64,000 nucleotides of DNA from CAYZQH01 sp050300015 (lineage in GTDB: Bacteria; Pseudomonadota; Gammaproteobacteria; Pseudomonadales; Cellvibrionaceae), in assembly GCA_050300015.1 (NCBI GenBank), contig JBNKWZ010000021.1:62001-126000 (forward strand). Reading direction: 5' to 3'. Below, in pieces: positions 34,961 through 43,591 of the stretch. Every line of letters starts with the position of its first letter. The stretch's first letter is position 1. The notes beneath the pieces are model-generated. The model was not told the DNA's origin. It did not search any database and saw only the letters and a list, made by a program, of their open reading frames with translations. The position numbers and the translations under genes were made by a program.

Positions 34961-37540
34961 ATGAAATACGTTGGGGTTGTAGCAAGAAATTCATCGAAAT
35001 TTGTAGAGGCCGTGTTCACTGCATACAGCAAGGGGCAGGTGGTAGTGGTTATGAAGGAGCCTAAGGATGCAGAGCGCATCTCTTCGGTAACCTTAGAGCA
35101 GGTGATTGAGCCTGAAATAGAAGTTGGGTGGAAGTCATTGAAGTTTACTCCCAACGATAGCCTGTTGCCTGCTCAGATTGCCTTTACTTCCGGCACCGAA
35201 GGTGAGCCGAAAGGCATTGTCATATCACACAAAAATCTAGCGGATATGGTAGAGCGCTTGAACAGCGTCATGCATATGGATCATACCATCTCAGAATATA
35301 TTGGCGTGCCAGTCTATCATTCGTTTGGTTTTGGCCGTTGCAGGGCCATTTCTACGGTAGGAGGACGCTATTACATTCCGCCCAATGGGTTTGACCCTCT
35401 TGAAATCAAAGATTTGCTCTTGGCAGGAGAAATCAATGCGATATCGGCTGTGCCCAGCTTATGGAGAATAGTTTTTCAGAACCAAGAAATATTCGGTGAT
35501 GAAACGCTAGCCGTGAAATGGATTGAAATTGGCAGTCAATACATGAGCGCCGAAGAAAAACTAAACCTAAAATCTCTTTTCCCTAATGCCATCATCGTGC
35601 AGCATTATGGGCTCACCGAAGCCTCTCGAGCCACATTCTTGGAAATCCACAGCAATTCAGATTCACACATATTAGAATCGGTCGGGCGCCCTGTCGGTGA
35701 CACGCAAGTGCAGATTGATGACGAGGGGTGCATTAAAATCAAAGGAAGCCTAGTCGCTAGGGAAAAATGGCAAAGTAACACAATTTCGTCCTCTTTAGAT
35801 GAAGAGGGGTGGTTGCACACAACCGATCTGGGGAATGTTGAGGATGGTTATATATACTACGGTGGTCGTGCAGATGACATTATTAACAGCGGTGGCGTTA
35901 AACTCATTCCTGACCAACTAGAACGAGAAATCAAGGCGCGGATAGGAATCAAATCAGGTATTGCATGCGCAAGGGTTCCGGACCCCATGCGCGGTGATGG
36001 CATTATTGTTGCGATCGAGCCGGAGTATCATTCTCTATCAAAAGAAATTAAGGCCGCGGCTGTGGAGGTTTTGAAGTCATCAAACGTACAGGCAGGAAAA
36101 TCCCTCCATATCTATGAAACTAGACTTTTGCCGGTTACACCAACAGGGAAGGTAAAGCGCAAAATTTTAACTCAGGAGTATTTGGATCGCCCAGTAGTGA
36201 GCGAAAATGTTGAGGCAAGTATCGCCGGTGCCTCAAAAAGAGAAGAGGAAATCCTCAAGATATGGCAACAGGTTCTGAATGTTCAAGATATTTCCTTAGA
36301 TGATAGCTTTATTGATGTTGGTGGAGACAGCCTGACAGCGATTGCAGCTATTATTAAAATGAAAAAGTTGGGCATAGATGACAGCGTTTGTAGAGGAATA
36401 CTACAAGAGAAAACAGTTCGTGAAATTGCTAACGATAATCTCGAGTCGGATGACAAGCATTCCTCATCGGAGAAGCGTCAGCGCTCAGGGCAAATAGAAT
36501 CTACTTCAATTAAAGTGGTGCGTGGTTTCTTGGTGCTTGCGGTTATTTTGGCCCATTGGTCAGAAGGCATTTTTAATCGATTACCCGAGTATTTAGGTGG
36601 TATTAAGTCCGCCATGGCGCCACTGCTTGCGTCGGGAACGCCTGGGTTTGCGATTATGTATGGGGTAATGCTAGGTTACAGCTTTATTCCAATGTACCAA
36701 AAAGCGCCGGATCGATTAGGCCAGTTGATTAAGCCGATCGGAATAGTATTGTCAACTGGCATTATAGTGCTTGCAGCATTCGAAATAGCCATAAAGTTAA
36801 TGACGCATGAACCTCTGACTCTGACCTCGGTTCTGAACAGTTTTTACAGCGTATTGCTGTACTACTTACTAGCCACGCTCAGCTTGCCTCTATGGTTTAA
36901 AATGTTGTCAATTGTTCGATTTCCAGTTATTAGTCTATTAATGCTAGCTGCAGTACTTCATTTGATCTATGTACTATTCTTACATCCTTTGACTGGGTTA
37001 GCGGCCCAAGGCTTTATCGAATTTATTAAAATAATACTGGCAGCAAAGTACAGTTATGTGAATATGACTGCTGGCGTATTTTTAGGAGCTGCAATAGGAT
37101 TGACTGTGGTGCGTAATCGCAACGGATTTTCTAATATTGCGACTCCGATGGTTGTATTCTTGGGAGTGGCTTTTTCCATATTGCTCTCTTTTGCTATGGG
37201 TGAGCGTGATCAGTGGATGGTTTGGCCAACTCAAACAGTACCTGCTTGGCGATGGGTGTTTTATTGTGTTGTTTGTGTGGTCTTGCTAGGGCTTGTAGAG
37301 CATCAAATCACTGTGCGTCGACCTCGGTTGAAATGGTTTAATTGGATCTTAGAGGTGCTAGCTTGCGTGGGCCTATTGGCATTTCCAATGTTTGTACTTC
37401 ACGAACTGGTTCAGCCAGGGAAGCAAATATTGGAGCTTGTAGGGGTTGGTGAAAAATTGGCCATGATATTGGTAGTGCTAGCCTTTCTGGCGCTTTCTAT
37501 TTTTATGATAAAGAAGGTGCATCGACTGCAGTTTGATTAG
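34961..37540 (+). CDS. Fusion of AMP-forming acyl ligase, acyl-carrier domain and acyltransferase-3-like membrane domain
   Basis: A 859-residue protein with three parts. Residues 1-~405 form an ANL adenylating enzyme: TSGTEGEPKG (76-85), YGLTE (216-220), GGRADDIINSGGVKL (301-315) and the A10 lysine at 397 (PTGKVKR). Residues ~425-495 form a carrier domain with the phosphopantetheine site VGGDSL (Ser457). Residues ~517-859 contain about ten hydrophobic segments and begin with the acyltransferase-3 motif R-x10-H (Arg521, His532). It should activate an acid, load it on its own carrier arm and pass it to a sugar at the membrane. The ligase part is shorter at its N-terminus than usual (~100 residues missing). 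An Sfp-type transferase is encoded at 52571. Confidence 0.88.
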   Translation: MKYVGVVARNSSKFVEAVFTAYSKGQVVVVMKEPKDAERISSVTLEQVIEPEIEVGWKSLKFTPNDSLLPAQIAFTSGTEGEPKGIVISHKNLADMVERLNSVMHMDHTISEYIGVPVYHSFGFGRCRAISTVGGRYYIPPNGFDPLEIKDLLLAGEINAISAVPSLWRIVFQNQEIFGDETLAVKWIEIGSQYMSAEEKLNLKSLFPNAIIVQHYGLTEASRATFLEIHSNSDSHILESVGRPVGDTQVQIDDEGCIKIKGSLVAREKWQSNTISSSLDEEGWLHTTDLGNVEDGYIYYGGRADDIINSGGVKLIPDQLEREIKARIGIKSGIACARVPDPMRGDGIIVAIEPEYHSLSKEIKAAAVEVLKSSNVQAGKSLHIYETRLLPVTPTGKVKRKILTQEYLDRPVVSENVEASIAGASKREEEILKIWQQVLNVQDISLDDSFIDVGGDSLTAIAAIIKMKKLGIDDSVCRGILQEKTVREIANDNLESDDKHSSSEKRQRSGQIESTSIKVVRGFLVLAVILAHWSEGIFNRLPEYLGGIKSAMAPLLASGTPGFAIMYGVMLGYSFIPMYQKAPDRLGQLIKPIGIVLSTGIIVLAAFEIAIKLMTHEPLTLTSVLNSFYSVLLYYLLATLSLPLWFKMLSIVRFPVISLLMLAAVLHLIYVLFLHPLTGLAAQGFIEFIKIILAAKYSYVNMTAGVFLGAAIGLTVVRNRNGFSNIATPMVVFLGVAFSILLSFAMGERDQWMVWPTQTVPAWRWVFYCVVCVVLLGLVEHQITVRRPRLKWFNWILEVLACVGLLAFPMFVLHELVQPGKQILELVGVGEKLAMILVVLAFLALSIFMIKKVHRLQFD

Positions 37541-37885
37541 CGAATGCTACGTACCGAAGCTATTGAGGCGTTAGATCTGAAATGAGCAAGTCCGCCAGTA
37601 CCGGGTAGACTGGGCCGTAGGCTGAGAGCAAACTGAAACGAGAGGTCGCCTTGCTAATAGTCTTTGGGGTAATGATATGATTTTCTCGCTGCGTAAAGAA
37701 AAAGAAATTGTAGTTATTACTTGACCCCCTAATTGGTTAACTTCAGACGCTATACTCGTATTGAATTTCCGAGAGTTTATTGTTCTGTTTTCCATATCAT
37801 TGAGCTGTACGACCAATGATGTATTTTATTTATCTTTCGGGTAATCGATGAATGATCGTAAGTCTAATGTTCGGTGAAGCATGCA
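37541..37885. other. Intergenic region
   Basis: About 345 bases between two plus-strand genes. I see no gene; an 81-codon minus-strand frame has no ribosome-binding site and no recognisable features. No clear terminator or promoter was found. Confidence 0.4.
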
Positions 37886-38878
37886 ATGAATGACTCAATT
37901 GGGTATGTGGTTATTGGGCGCAATGAAGGCGAAAGGTTGAAAGCTTGCTTGAGATCCATTAGTTCGAATGCAATGGTTTATGTTGACTCAGGGTCTAGTG
38001 ATGGCAGTGCAGAATGGGCGTCCGCCAATGGGGCAGATTGTGTCGCTTTGGACATGTCTCGGCCATTTACTGCTGCTAGGGCTCGTAATGCGGGGGTCGA
38101 GCAACTTTTAAAAACGCACCCAGGTGTCTCGTACGTGATGTTCTTAGACGGAGACTGTGTACTTGCAGAAGACTGGGTTGAAACCTCGCGAATTGCCATT
38201 GAAGCAGACGATCAGGTTGCTGTTGTCTGTGGCCGCAGAAAAGAAAGGTTCCCTGAGCATTCACTCTACAATTTGCTCTGCGATATCGAATGGAATACGC
38301 CTATTGGTGAGGCCAAGGCCTGTGGTGGAGATGCGCTTTATAGAGTGGATGTATTTCGTACACTTGGCGGGTTTGACCCCTCATTTATTGCCGGAGAAGA
38401 GCCAGAACTTTGTTTTCGAATCCGTCAGGCCGGTTATAAGATTCTCAGGGTAGACCAACTTATGACGTTCCACGATGCCGATATTCACAGCTTTTCTCAG
38501 TGGTGGCGTCGAGTCAAGAGAAGCGGATATGCCTACTGGCTAAATGCATATAAGCATGGAGGGGAGTCCGCAGAGCGCTTTAAGGTAAGAGAAACGCTGA
38601 ATATCCTGATGTGGGGGGCATTGATCACCCTGACGATAATTTTAACGCTTTTGTGGGCCAGTCCTATACCTGCTTTGTTTTTTACTCTTTTTACGTGTGT
38701 TAAATATGTGACTCTGTTGAAATTCTATCACTATGTTGAAAGTGGTTATGGTCGCAAGGCGCGGCTGGTTCATGTCGCGATGATGTTCGTAGGCAAGGTG
38801 CCGCAGCTATTGGGAGTCATACAGGGAATGTTTAATACGTATTTTTCCAAGCCTCACACCCTGGTGGAGTATAAGTAG
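37886..38878 (+). CDS. Family 2 glycosyltransferase with membrane tail
   Basis: About 330 residues. GT-A domain with IGYVVIGRNEGERLKACL at the start, VYVDSGSSDGS, the metal-binding FLDGDC, GGDALYRVDVF and AGEEPELCFRIR, which corresponds to the catalytic ED region. The last ~90 residues hold two or three membrane helices. The ATG at 37886 gives the normal family start; a GTG four codons upstream is an alternative. It is one of several transferases building the repeat unit. Confidence 0.9.
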   Translation: MNDSIGYVVIGRNEGERLKACLRSISSNAMVYVDSGSSDGSAEWASANGADCVALDMSRPFTAARARNAGVEQLLKTHPGVSYVMFLDGDCVLAEDWVETSRIAIEADDQVAVVCGRRKERFPEHSLYNLLCDIEWNTPIGEAKACGGDALYRVDVFRTLGGFDPSFIAGEEPELCFRIRQAGYKILRVDQLMTFHDADIHSFSQWWRRVKRSGYAYWLNAYKHGGESAERFKVRETLNILMWGALITLTIILTLLWASPIPALFFTLFTCVKYVTLLKFYHYVESGYGRKARLVHVAMMFVGKVPQLLGVIQGMFNTYFSKPHTLVEYK

Positions 38879-38928
38879 CCAATAACGATAGGTGTATCGG
38901 GGGTGAAGCAAGAGCGTTTTCCTGCAGC

Positions 38929-38944
38929 TGGCATGTAATGTGCT
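38929..38944 (+). promoter_or_regulatory. Sigma-54-like promoter element
   Basis: TGGCATGTAATGTGCT fits TGGCAYR-N4-TTGCW except for one base (G for T in the -12 block), with the invariant GG and GC ten bases apart. It lies 230 bases before the oxidoreductase gene at 39174 and points toward it. Sigma-54 control is known in some exosortase-associated polysaccharide loci. Found by eye only. Confidence 0.4.
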
Positions 38945-39173
38945 AATCTCTGTCGCTAAAATGTCGTAAAGGGTGGTAACTCTATTTTAGGTGGCAGCCA
39001 GGGGGCATGGCGGAATATGCGTGGTCGAATGAGAAGACCTTGGGTGTATGTTTGATCAAGACACAGCGTTGTGGTGGGAATGAAGGTTTTTATTTTGATC
39101 TTTCGCTGATTTCGCTATGCTGCTTTACTTTGCGGTAATATAACTGTTAATGATAATCATTTAAGGGGAGCCA

Positions 39174-40187
39174 ATGATAAATGCAGGGTTGATTGGTGTC
39201 GGAAAGATGGGGATGTCTCATCTCTCGATTTTAGGGGCGCACCCAGGTGTGAAAGTGGCAGCTATTTGCGATAGTGCTCAGTACCTTACCTCAGGGCTGA
39301 AGAAGTACACAGGCGTGAATGCTTATAAAGACTATAAAAAAATGATAGAGAAGGAGTCTCTTGACTGTATTTTTGTTGCGACACCCACAAGAACGCACTT
39401 TGAGATTGCTGAGTACGCCATTAATCAAGGGATAGCCGTATTTGTTGAAAAGCCTCTTTGTTTGACAGCGGATGAGAGTCATCGATTGATGGCGTTGGCG
39501 GAAGCAAAGGGCGTCGCTAATCAAGTGGGTTATCACAACCGATTCATTGGAACATTCATAGAAACCAAGAGGCTTGTTCAAGCCGGCGCTATTGGCGATG
39601 TTTACCACACGGATGGTTCTGCGTTTGGTCAAGTGGTTATTAAGCCTAAGACAGGTAGCACCTGGCGATCAAACAAATCTTCAGGCGGCGGATGCCTGCA
39701 AGACTATGCCTCCCATGTTGTAGATTTAATGAACTTTATTGTTGGGGTTCCCAAAGATGTAGACTCAGCTCATTTGCATAGTATTTATTCAGAGTCCGTT
39801 GAAGATGCGGTCTACGCCTCTTTTCGGTACGACAATGGCGCGACAGGGCATTTGGAGACCAACTGGAGCGATGAGTCTTATCGTAAAATGAGTACCACCG
39901 TCGTCGTATATGGCAAGAAAGGAAAGATTATATGTGATCGACAGGAATGCCGTGTTTTCCTAAAGCCTGGTGAACAATTTGAAAATTATCAGGAAGGTTG
40001 GACGATACGTTATATTACAGATTTGCAGGCACCCGTTAATTTTTATCTCAGAGGCGAAGAGTATTCGGCGCAGATTGATAGCTTTGTCAGCGCAGTGGAG
40101 GCCAAAAATGCCTCCTCGGAAAACGCTTTTTCCAGCGCATACCAAACTGACAAAACCATAGAGTTGATTAGAAGCCGAGCGAGCTAA
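39174..40187 (+). CDS. Gfo/Idh/MocA-family sugar oxidoreductase
   Basis: A 337-residue NAD(P)-dependent dehydrogenase: N-terminal Rossmann fold (AGLIGVGKMGMSHL), IFVATPTRTHFEIA, the catalytic-region FVEKPLCLTADE (Glu-Lys-Pro), and a C-terminal domain with SSGGGCLQDYASHVVDLM, where the Asp and His are usual active-site positions. AAGGGGAG precedes the ATG. Such enzymes oxidise or reduce sugar rings of nucleotide sugars. It is the first gene of a compact group of four (39174-42559). Confidence 0.92.
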   Translation: MINAGLIGVGKMGMSHLSILGAHPGVKVAAICDSAQYLTSGLKKYTGVNAYKDYKKMIEKESLDCIFVATPTRTHFEIAEYAINQGIAVFVEKPLCLTADESHRLMALAEAKGVANQVGYHNRFIGTFIETKRLVQAGAIGDVYHTDGSAFGQVVIKPKTGSTWRSNKSSGGGCLQDYASHVVDLMNFIVGVPKDVDSAHLHSIYSESVEDAVYASFRYDNGATGHLETNWSDESYRKMSTTVVVYGKKGKIICDRQECRVFLKPGEQFENYQEGWTIRYITDLQAPVNFYLRGEEYSAQIDSFVSAVEAKNASSENAFSSAYQTDKTIELIRSRAS

Positions 40188-40200
40188 CGAGGAGCAAATC

Positions 40201-41070
40201 ATGCGACGTATATTATTTGGAGACAACCAGTTTTTTGGTGTAAACCACATGTCTGAGGAGAAGGCACGTGCTCAGGCAATGAAATTTAAAGACACAGATT
40301 CCATTATGAGGGTGCTTGATTCTGCTTATGATTTGGGCGTCAAAACCTTTATGTGTACAACACATGATAAGGTTGGAGAAATTGCAGAGTATGTCGCTGC
40401 AAACCCTGAAAAGTATCAAGATTTCGAATTTTACCCTTGTATGCCTTATGCACACAAATACGCAAATTCTGTGGGAGAGGTTGGCATACTTGAGACGGTA
40501 AAGCGATTTGCGCCTGGCGGTCTGCTCGATACCTTTTTGAAAGGTGCTAGTGCAGCAGTAACCCAAGATGCCGTGAAGTTAATGAAAATGTTAGTGGATA
40601 TGGAAATGAAGCGTTTCGCTGGTACGCGCACCCCAGTCATATTCCTTCAAAATGTAGTGACAGACTTGTTGCTGGGGTTAGGTATGAACGAGATGTTCTC
40701 AGCATTTGCGAATCATATTCGCGATACGTACGATGCAGAGCCTGGTTTCATAACCATGAATGTACCAATGCTAGTCGATGCATTGGAATCGGTTGGCCTA
40801 CACAATCCCATAGTGTGTGCAAATATTAATAAAATTGGTTTTCGAATGTCTGGCGGTGTAGAGCGATACATTGAAGTACTAAAGCAAAAACGTTGTAGGG
40901 CAATAGCTATGAGCGTCTTTGCTTCTGGGGCGATACCACCGAAGGAGGCGTTGGAGTGGGTGTGTGGTTTAGAGGGCGTTGAGTCGATAGTTTTTGGTGC
41001 GTCGTCAAAGGGAAATATTGAGCAAAGCAAGGGGCTTATCGAGGAATGTTGGGGTTTAGGGGCGGCGTAA
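40201..41070 (+). CDS. Conserved protein, probable TIM-barrel enzyme
   Basis: A 289-residue protein I cannot assign. It begins RRILFGDNQFFGVNHMSEEKA, contains a run of alternating hydrophobic strands and helices as in a (beta/alpha)8 barrel, and ends with a segment (VESIVFGASSKGNIEQS) that recalls the cofactor end of aldo/keto reductases. GAGGAG lies six bases before the ATG. It sits 13 bases after the Gfo/Idh/MocA gene and one base overlaps the next gene, so it probably acts on the same sugar. Confidence 0.7.
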   Translation: MRRILFGDNQFFGVNHMSEEKARAQAMKFKDTDSIMRVLDSAYDLGVKTFMCTTHDKVGEIAEYVAANPEKYQDFEFYPCMPYAHKYANSVGEVGILETVKRFAPGGLLDTFLKGASAAVTQDAVKLMKMLVDMEMKRFAGTRTPVIFLQNVVTDLLLGLGMNEMFSAFANHIRDTYDAEPGFITMNVPMLVDALESVGLHNPIVCANINKIGFRMSGGVERYIEVLKQKRCRAIAMSVFASGAIPPKEALEWVCGLEGVESIVFGASSKGNIEQSKGLIEECWGLGAA

Positions 41071-41252
41071 TGAAGCGGCTTCTGGTGAAGGGGGTTCAAC
41101 GCCGCACTCAGATTATCCTTAATGCATTGTATGCGATTATCGGTCATTCTTTGATTTTCAGCTCGCTAAAGCCGGGCGCTGAAGGGATTTCACCGTTTGG
41201 TTTAGATGAATTGGATGACAATCATGGCGGTCTGCTGGGAGAGAATGGATGA
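41070..41252 (+). CDS. Small protein coupled to the outer-membrane barrel gene
   Basis: A 60-residue protein: a basic N-terminus (MKRLLVKGVQRRTQ), a moderately hydrophobic middle (IILNALYAIIGHSLIF) and a polar Gly/Asp-rich C-terminus. Its ATG overlaps the previous stop (TAATG) and its stop overlaps the next start (ATGA). Such tight double coupling argues that it is a real gene. No family is recognised. It may be membrane associated and could act with the barrel protein or the polysaccharide export machinery. Confidence 0.65.
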   Translation: MKRLLVKGVQRRTQIILNALYAIIGHSLIFSSLKPGAEGISPFGLDELDDNHGGLLGENG

Positions 41253-42559
41253 GGATAAGGTTGGTTCTGAGCCAATTTGTTTGTGGGTCAATGGCATTTT
41301 GGGGCGCAGTTCCTGTAACAAGTGCTCAAGTAGGGCCCGAGTTTGCTCTATCGGCAAATGCCAGTATTGAATCTGTCAGTAATGCTAACGAAACAGCAGA
41401 CCCGAATGCTGAGATTGATGAAGCGCAGACGGACCTGGGGTTGCGTGCACTTGGTCGGTTGAGAAATGCTTGGTCGTATTTTGATGCCGATGCAACGATA
41501 GAAAGCCGCCGCTACGCCACCCAATCAGAGGAAGACGAAAATGTTTACCTTGGTGAGCTACTTTATCACCTGGGCGCGGCGACCGCGCCTGTTGCATTGG
41601 AGTTAAGCTATTCCTCAGAAGAAATATCCATCGATCCCACCCTGGGCCGTATCCCACAGAATAAAGACAGCCGCGAAATTGCTTCGGCGTCTCTATTATT
41701 CAGTCGGGTGTTTAAGGGGGGGACTCGGATAGACGCCAGCGTACAGTACTACGATGTAGCGTTTGACCTATTTACCCAGAATAGTTCGGAACGACAAGTT
41801 GTTAATGTTGCATTGGCTCGGATTATTTCTCCGATATTTAAAACAGGGTTACGTGCCAGCGCTCAATCAGTTGAGTTTAAGGAAGGTTCGAACACCAGTG
41901 AACTGACCGGCATTGCATGGTTTGCCAATTGGCAATTGCGACGATCTCAGTACGGCATCGAATTGGGGCGGGATACCTCAGACTACGCAGATCGGAGCTC
42001 GAGCTCAATCAGTTTTGCGGCCGATGCCAATTTTACGAACGGAGTTCAAGCCTTTGAGTTGACAGCTCGCCAGTGGCTTTCCGATACCTCTATCGGGAAC
42101 GGCAATGTGACCGATTTCAGTGACCTTGCCGGCCAGGATGGTCGCCTTGGTATTGTTGATCAATATGTAAACCGGGACGTTTCTGGCTCTTGGCGTTTTG
42201 CTAATTTCTTGGGGCGTGGTGACGTAACGCTAGGAGGGTTGCTCCATCAGGAGGCCTATGAGCAATTTAGCGAGTTTGATAGTAGGGAATCTAGATTCAA
42301 TGTGCGGATGAACTATCCATTTGCAAGAAAGTGGAGGTTATTTGCGAGTTATGCTCTGTCAGACGTGACTTTCGATGGGGTTCCCGACGATGATTATGCT
42401 GATGGCAAGGCAGAACTCGGTGTCGCCTCAACGTATGTCAAAGATTTAATGCTATCTGCCTATGTAGCCCAGCGGTCTCGCCAATTTGAGGACGATGCTC
42501 GGGATTACACCACTCATTTTATCGGTCTCAACCTGAAGTACGACCTGTACGCCCGTTAA
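41249..42559 (+). CDS. Outer-membrane beta-barrel protein of the exosortase/polysaccharide type
   Basis: A 436-residue protein with a signal peptide (cleavage near TSAQVGPE) and a mature part dominated by alternating hydrophobic/aromatic strands with polar turns, as in 16- to 18-strand barrels. It resembles the EpsL-like, PEP-CTERM-associated outer-membrane proteins and may form the polymer exit pore or modulate it, together with the Wza-like lipoprotein. Its start overlaps the small upstream gene by four bases. Confidence 0.8.
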   Translation: MRIRLVLSQFVCGSMAFWGAVPVTSAQVGPEFALSANASIESVSNANETADPNAEIDEAQTDLGLRALGRLRNAWSYFDADATIESRRYATQSEEDENVYLGELLYHLGAATAPVALELSYSSEEISIDPTLGRIPQNKDSREIASASLLFSRVFKGGTRIDASVQYYDVAFDLFTQNSSERQVVNVALARIISPIFKTGLRASAQSVEFKEGSNTSELTGIAWFANWQLRRSQYGIELGRDTSDYADRSSSSISFAADANFTNGVQAFELTARQWLSDTSIGNGNVTDFSDLAGQDGRLGIVDQYVNRDVSGSWRFANFLGRGDVTLGGLLHQEAYEQFSEFDSRESRFNVRMNYPFARKWRLFASYALSDVTFDGVPDDDYADGKAELGVASTYVKDLMLSAYVAQRSRQFEDDARDYTTHFIGLNLKYDLYAR

Positions 42560-42990
42560 TACCAGCCCTGTCGGTTTTTTTATCAGCTCTTAGGCTCCTT
42601 TGTTCGGGAGGATAAGGGCTTTGGGGCGCCTTTACGGTGCGGTCGACTGGTCATTGTTGCTCTGCAGCGCCATTGGTCTTAGTTTATCTGCTATTGGGAA
42701 AACGTGATGGGCGTCTCACTCTGATATCCATGTCGGGCTTTTATACATCCGGGTGTGCTGTGCTTCTCAAAATGTCAATTTAAGGTTTCAAGCGTTGCTT
42801 TGTTGTAACGGGCTAATCGCTGCTTTGGCTTTTAACCTACTGAAAAATAAAGAAAAACCTTTTTTGTTTTCGGTTGAGGTGGAGGGGGTGTTTTTTTTGG
42901 CATGAAGGGTGCATTAGGAGAAGTGAAGTAATTTGTTGGCAGTAAATGGTTTTACCTGCCTTGTTGGTAAAAGGGAAACTTAGGAATTTG
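42560..42990. other. Leader region of the candidate exosortase substrate gene
   Basis: About 430 bases without a gene. A bulged hairpin lies at 42938-42960 (GGCAGTAAA, TGGT loop, TTTACCTGCC), 31 bases before the small gene at 42991. Directly after the barrel gene there is a run of seven T's (42577-42583), but without a convincing stem. A strong promoter is expected here because small sorted proteins are often abundant, but none could be fixed. Confidence 0.4.
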
Positions 42991-43176
42991 ATGATGAAAC
43001 GTGGAATGATATTTTTTATTAAAGCCGTCACTATCGGGCTGGTGTTGTCGCAAACAACGACCGCAGATACCGGTTATAACCTGATTAACTTGCCTATCGA
43101 CGAACCCATTTCGTTGACCATTTGTGGTTTGGGGCTGTTGTATTTGGGGCTTTATAAAGCTAAGGATAAAGTTTAA
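42991..43176 (+). CDS. Candidate exosortase substrate (LPIDEP-type C-terminal sorting signal)
   Basis: A 61-residue protein made of two signals. Residues 1-25 are a signal peptide (MMKRGMIFFIKAVTIGLVLS, cleavage after TTTA). Residues 34-61 form a tripartite sorting signal: LPIDEP (34-39), a short hydrophobic helix (~40-55) and a basic end (KAKDKV). Only about 10-14 residues would remain after both cuts. The motif resembles PEP-CTERM/VPEID-CTERM signals without matching either exactly. TAGGA lies just before the double ATG (42991/42994). An exosortase E/protease is encoded 3.5 kb away. Confidence 0.65.
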   Translation: MMKRGMIFFIKAVTIGLVLSQTTTADTGYNLINLPIDEPISLTICGLGLLYLGLYKAKDKV

Positions 43177-43591
43177 CGTTTAAATGTCCTGACTTGGAGG
43201 CATCGTTGTTGCAAGTGCTACCTCGAGGAATGACACGGCGCAAAGTTCCAATCACATAGAGTTTTGTGAAGTGCCGTGAGGCAGGTAGGTAGTAGGAATC
43301 TTGATTAATAATCAGGCCAATACCGTAAGGGACTGTACAACATATCCCCTGCAGCAGGCAGTTGTAGAGTGGAAGTTAAGAAAATTAAAAGCGTTTATTG
43401 GCTCCCTTCTGACATCTAGACTGCCGTTGCTATCCTCTCCCGTACACAGTTTTGAAATAATGTTACCGAATTTTTATCAATCACCTTCTCTGATTGCAGT
43501 ATACTTGCTGCAATGCCGCAGGCAGGGCGTACGTCTGTTTGACGCTTGTGACTAAAGAAGAGTAAGTTGAACGATAAGGCTCCACATCCCT
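43177..43591. other. Upstream region of the initiating transferase gene
   Basis: About 415 bases. An 84-codon frame at 43301-43555 has no signal or family features and is left out. The sigma-54-like element at 43198-43213 is the only notable site. Confidence 0.4.
43198..43213 (+). promoter_or_regulatory. Sigma-54-like promoter element
   Basis: AGGCATCGTTGTTGCA matches the core GGCAT at -24 and the full TTGCA at -12, with the correct ten bases between GG and GC; two of the less conserved positions differ. It could drive the undecaprenyl-phosphate sugar transferase gene at 43592 with a long leader. Found by eye only. Confidence 0.4.

Noticed and set aside
43301..43555. 84-codon ORF before the initiating transferase
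   Set aside because: No ribosome-binding site, no signal or domain, and composition unlike the neighbours.
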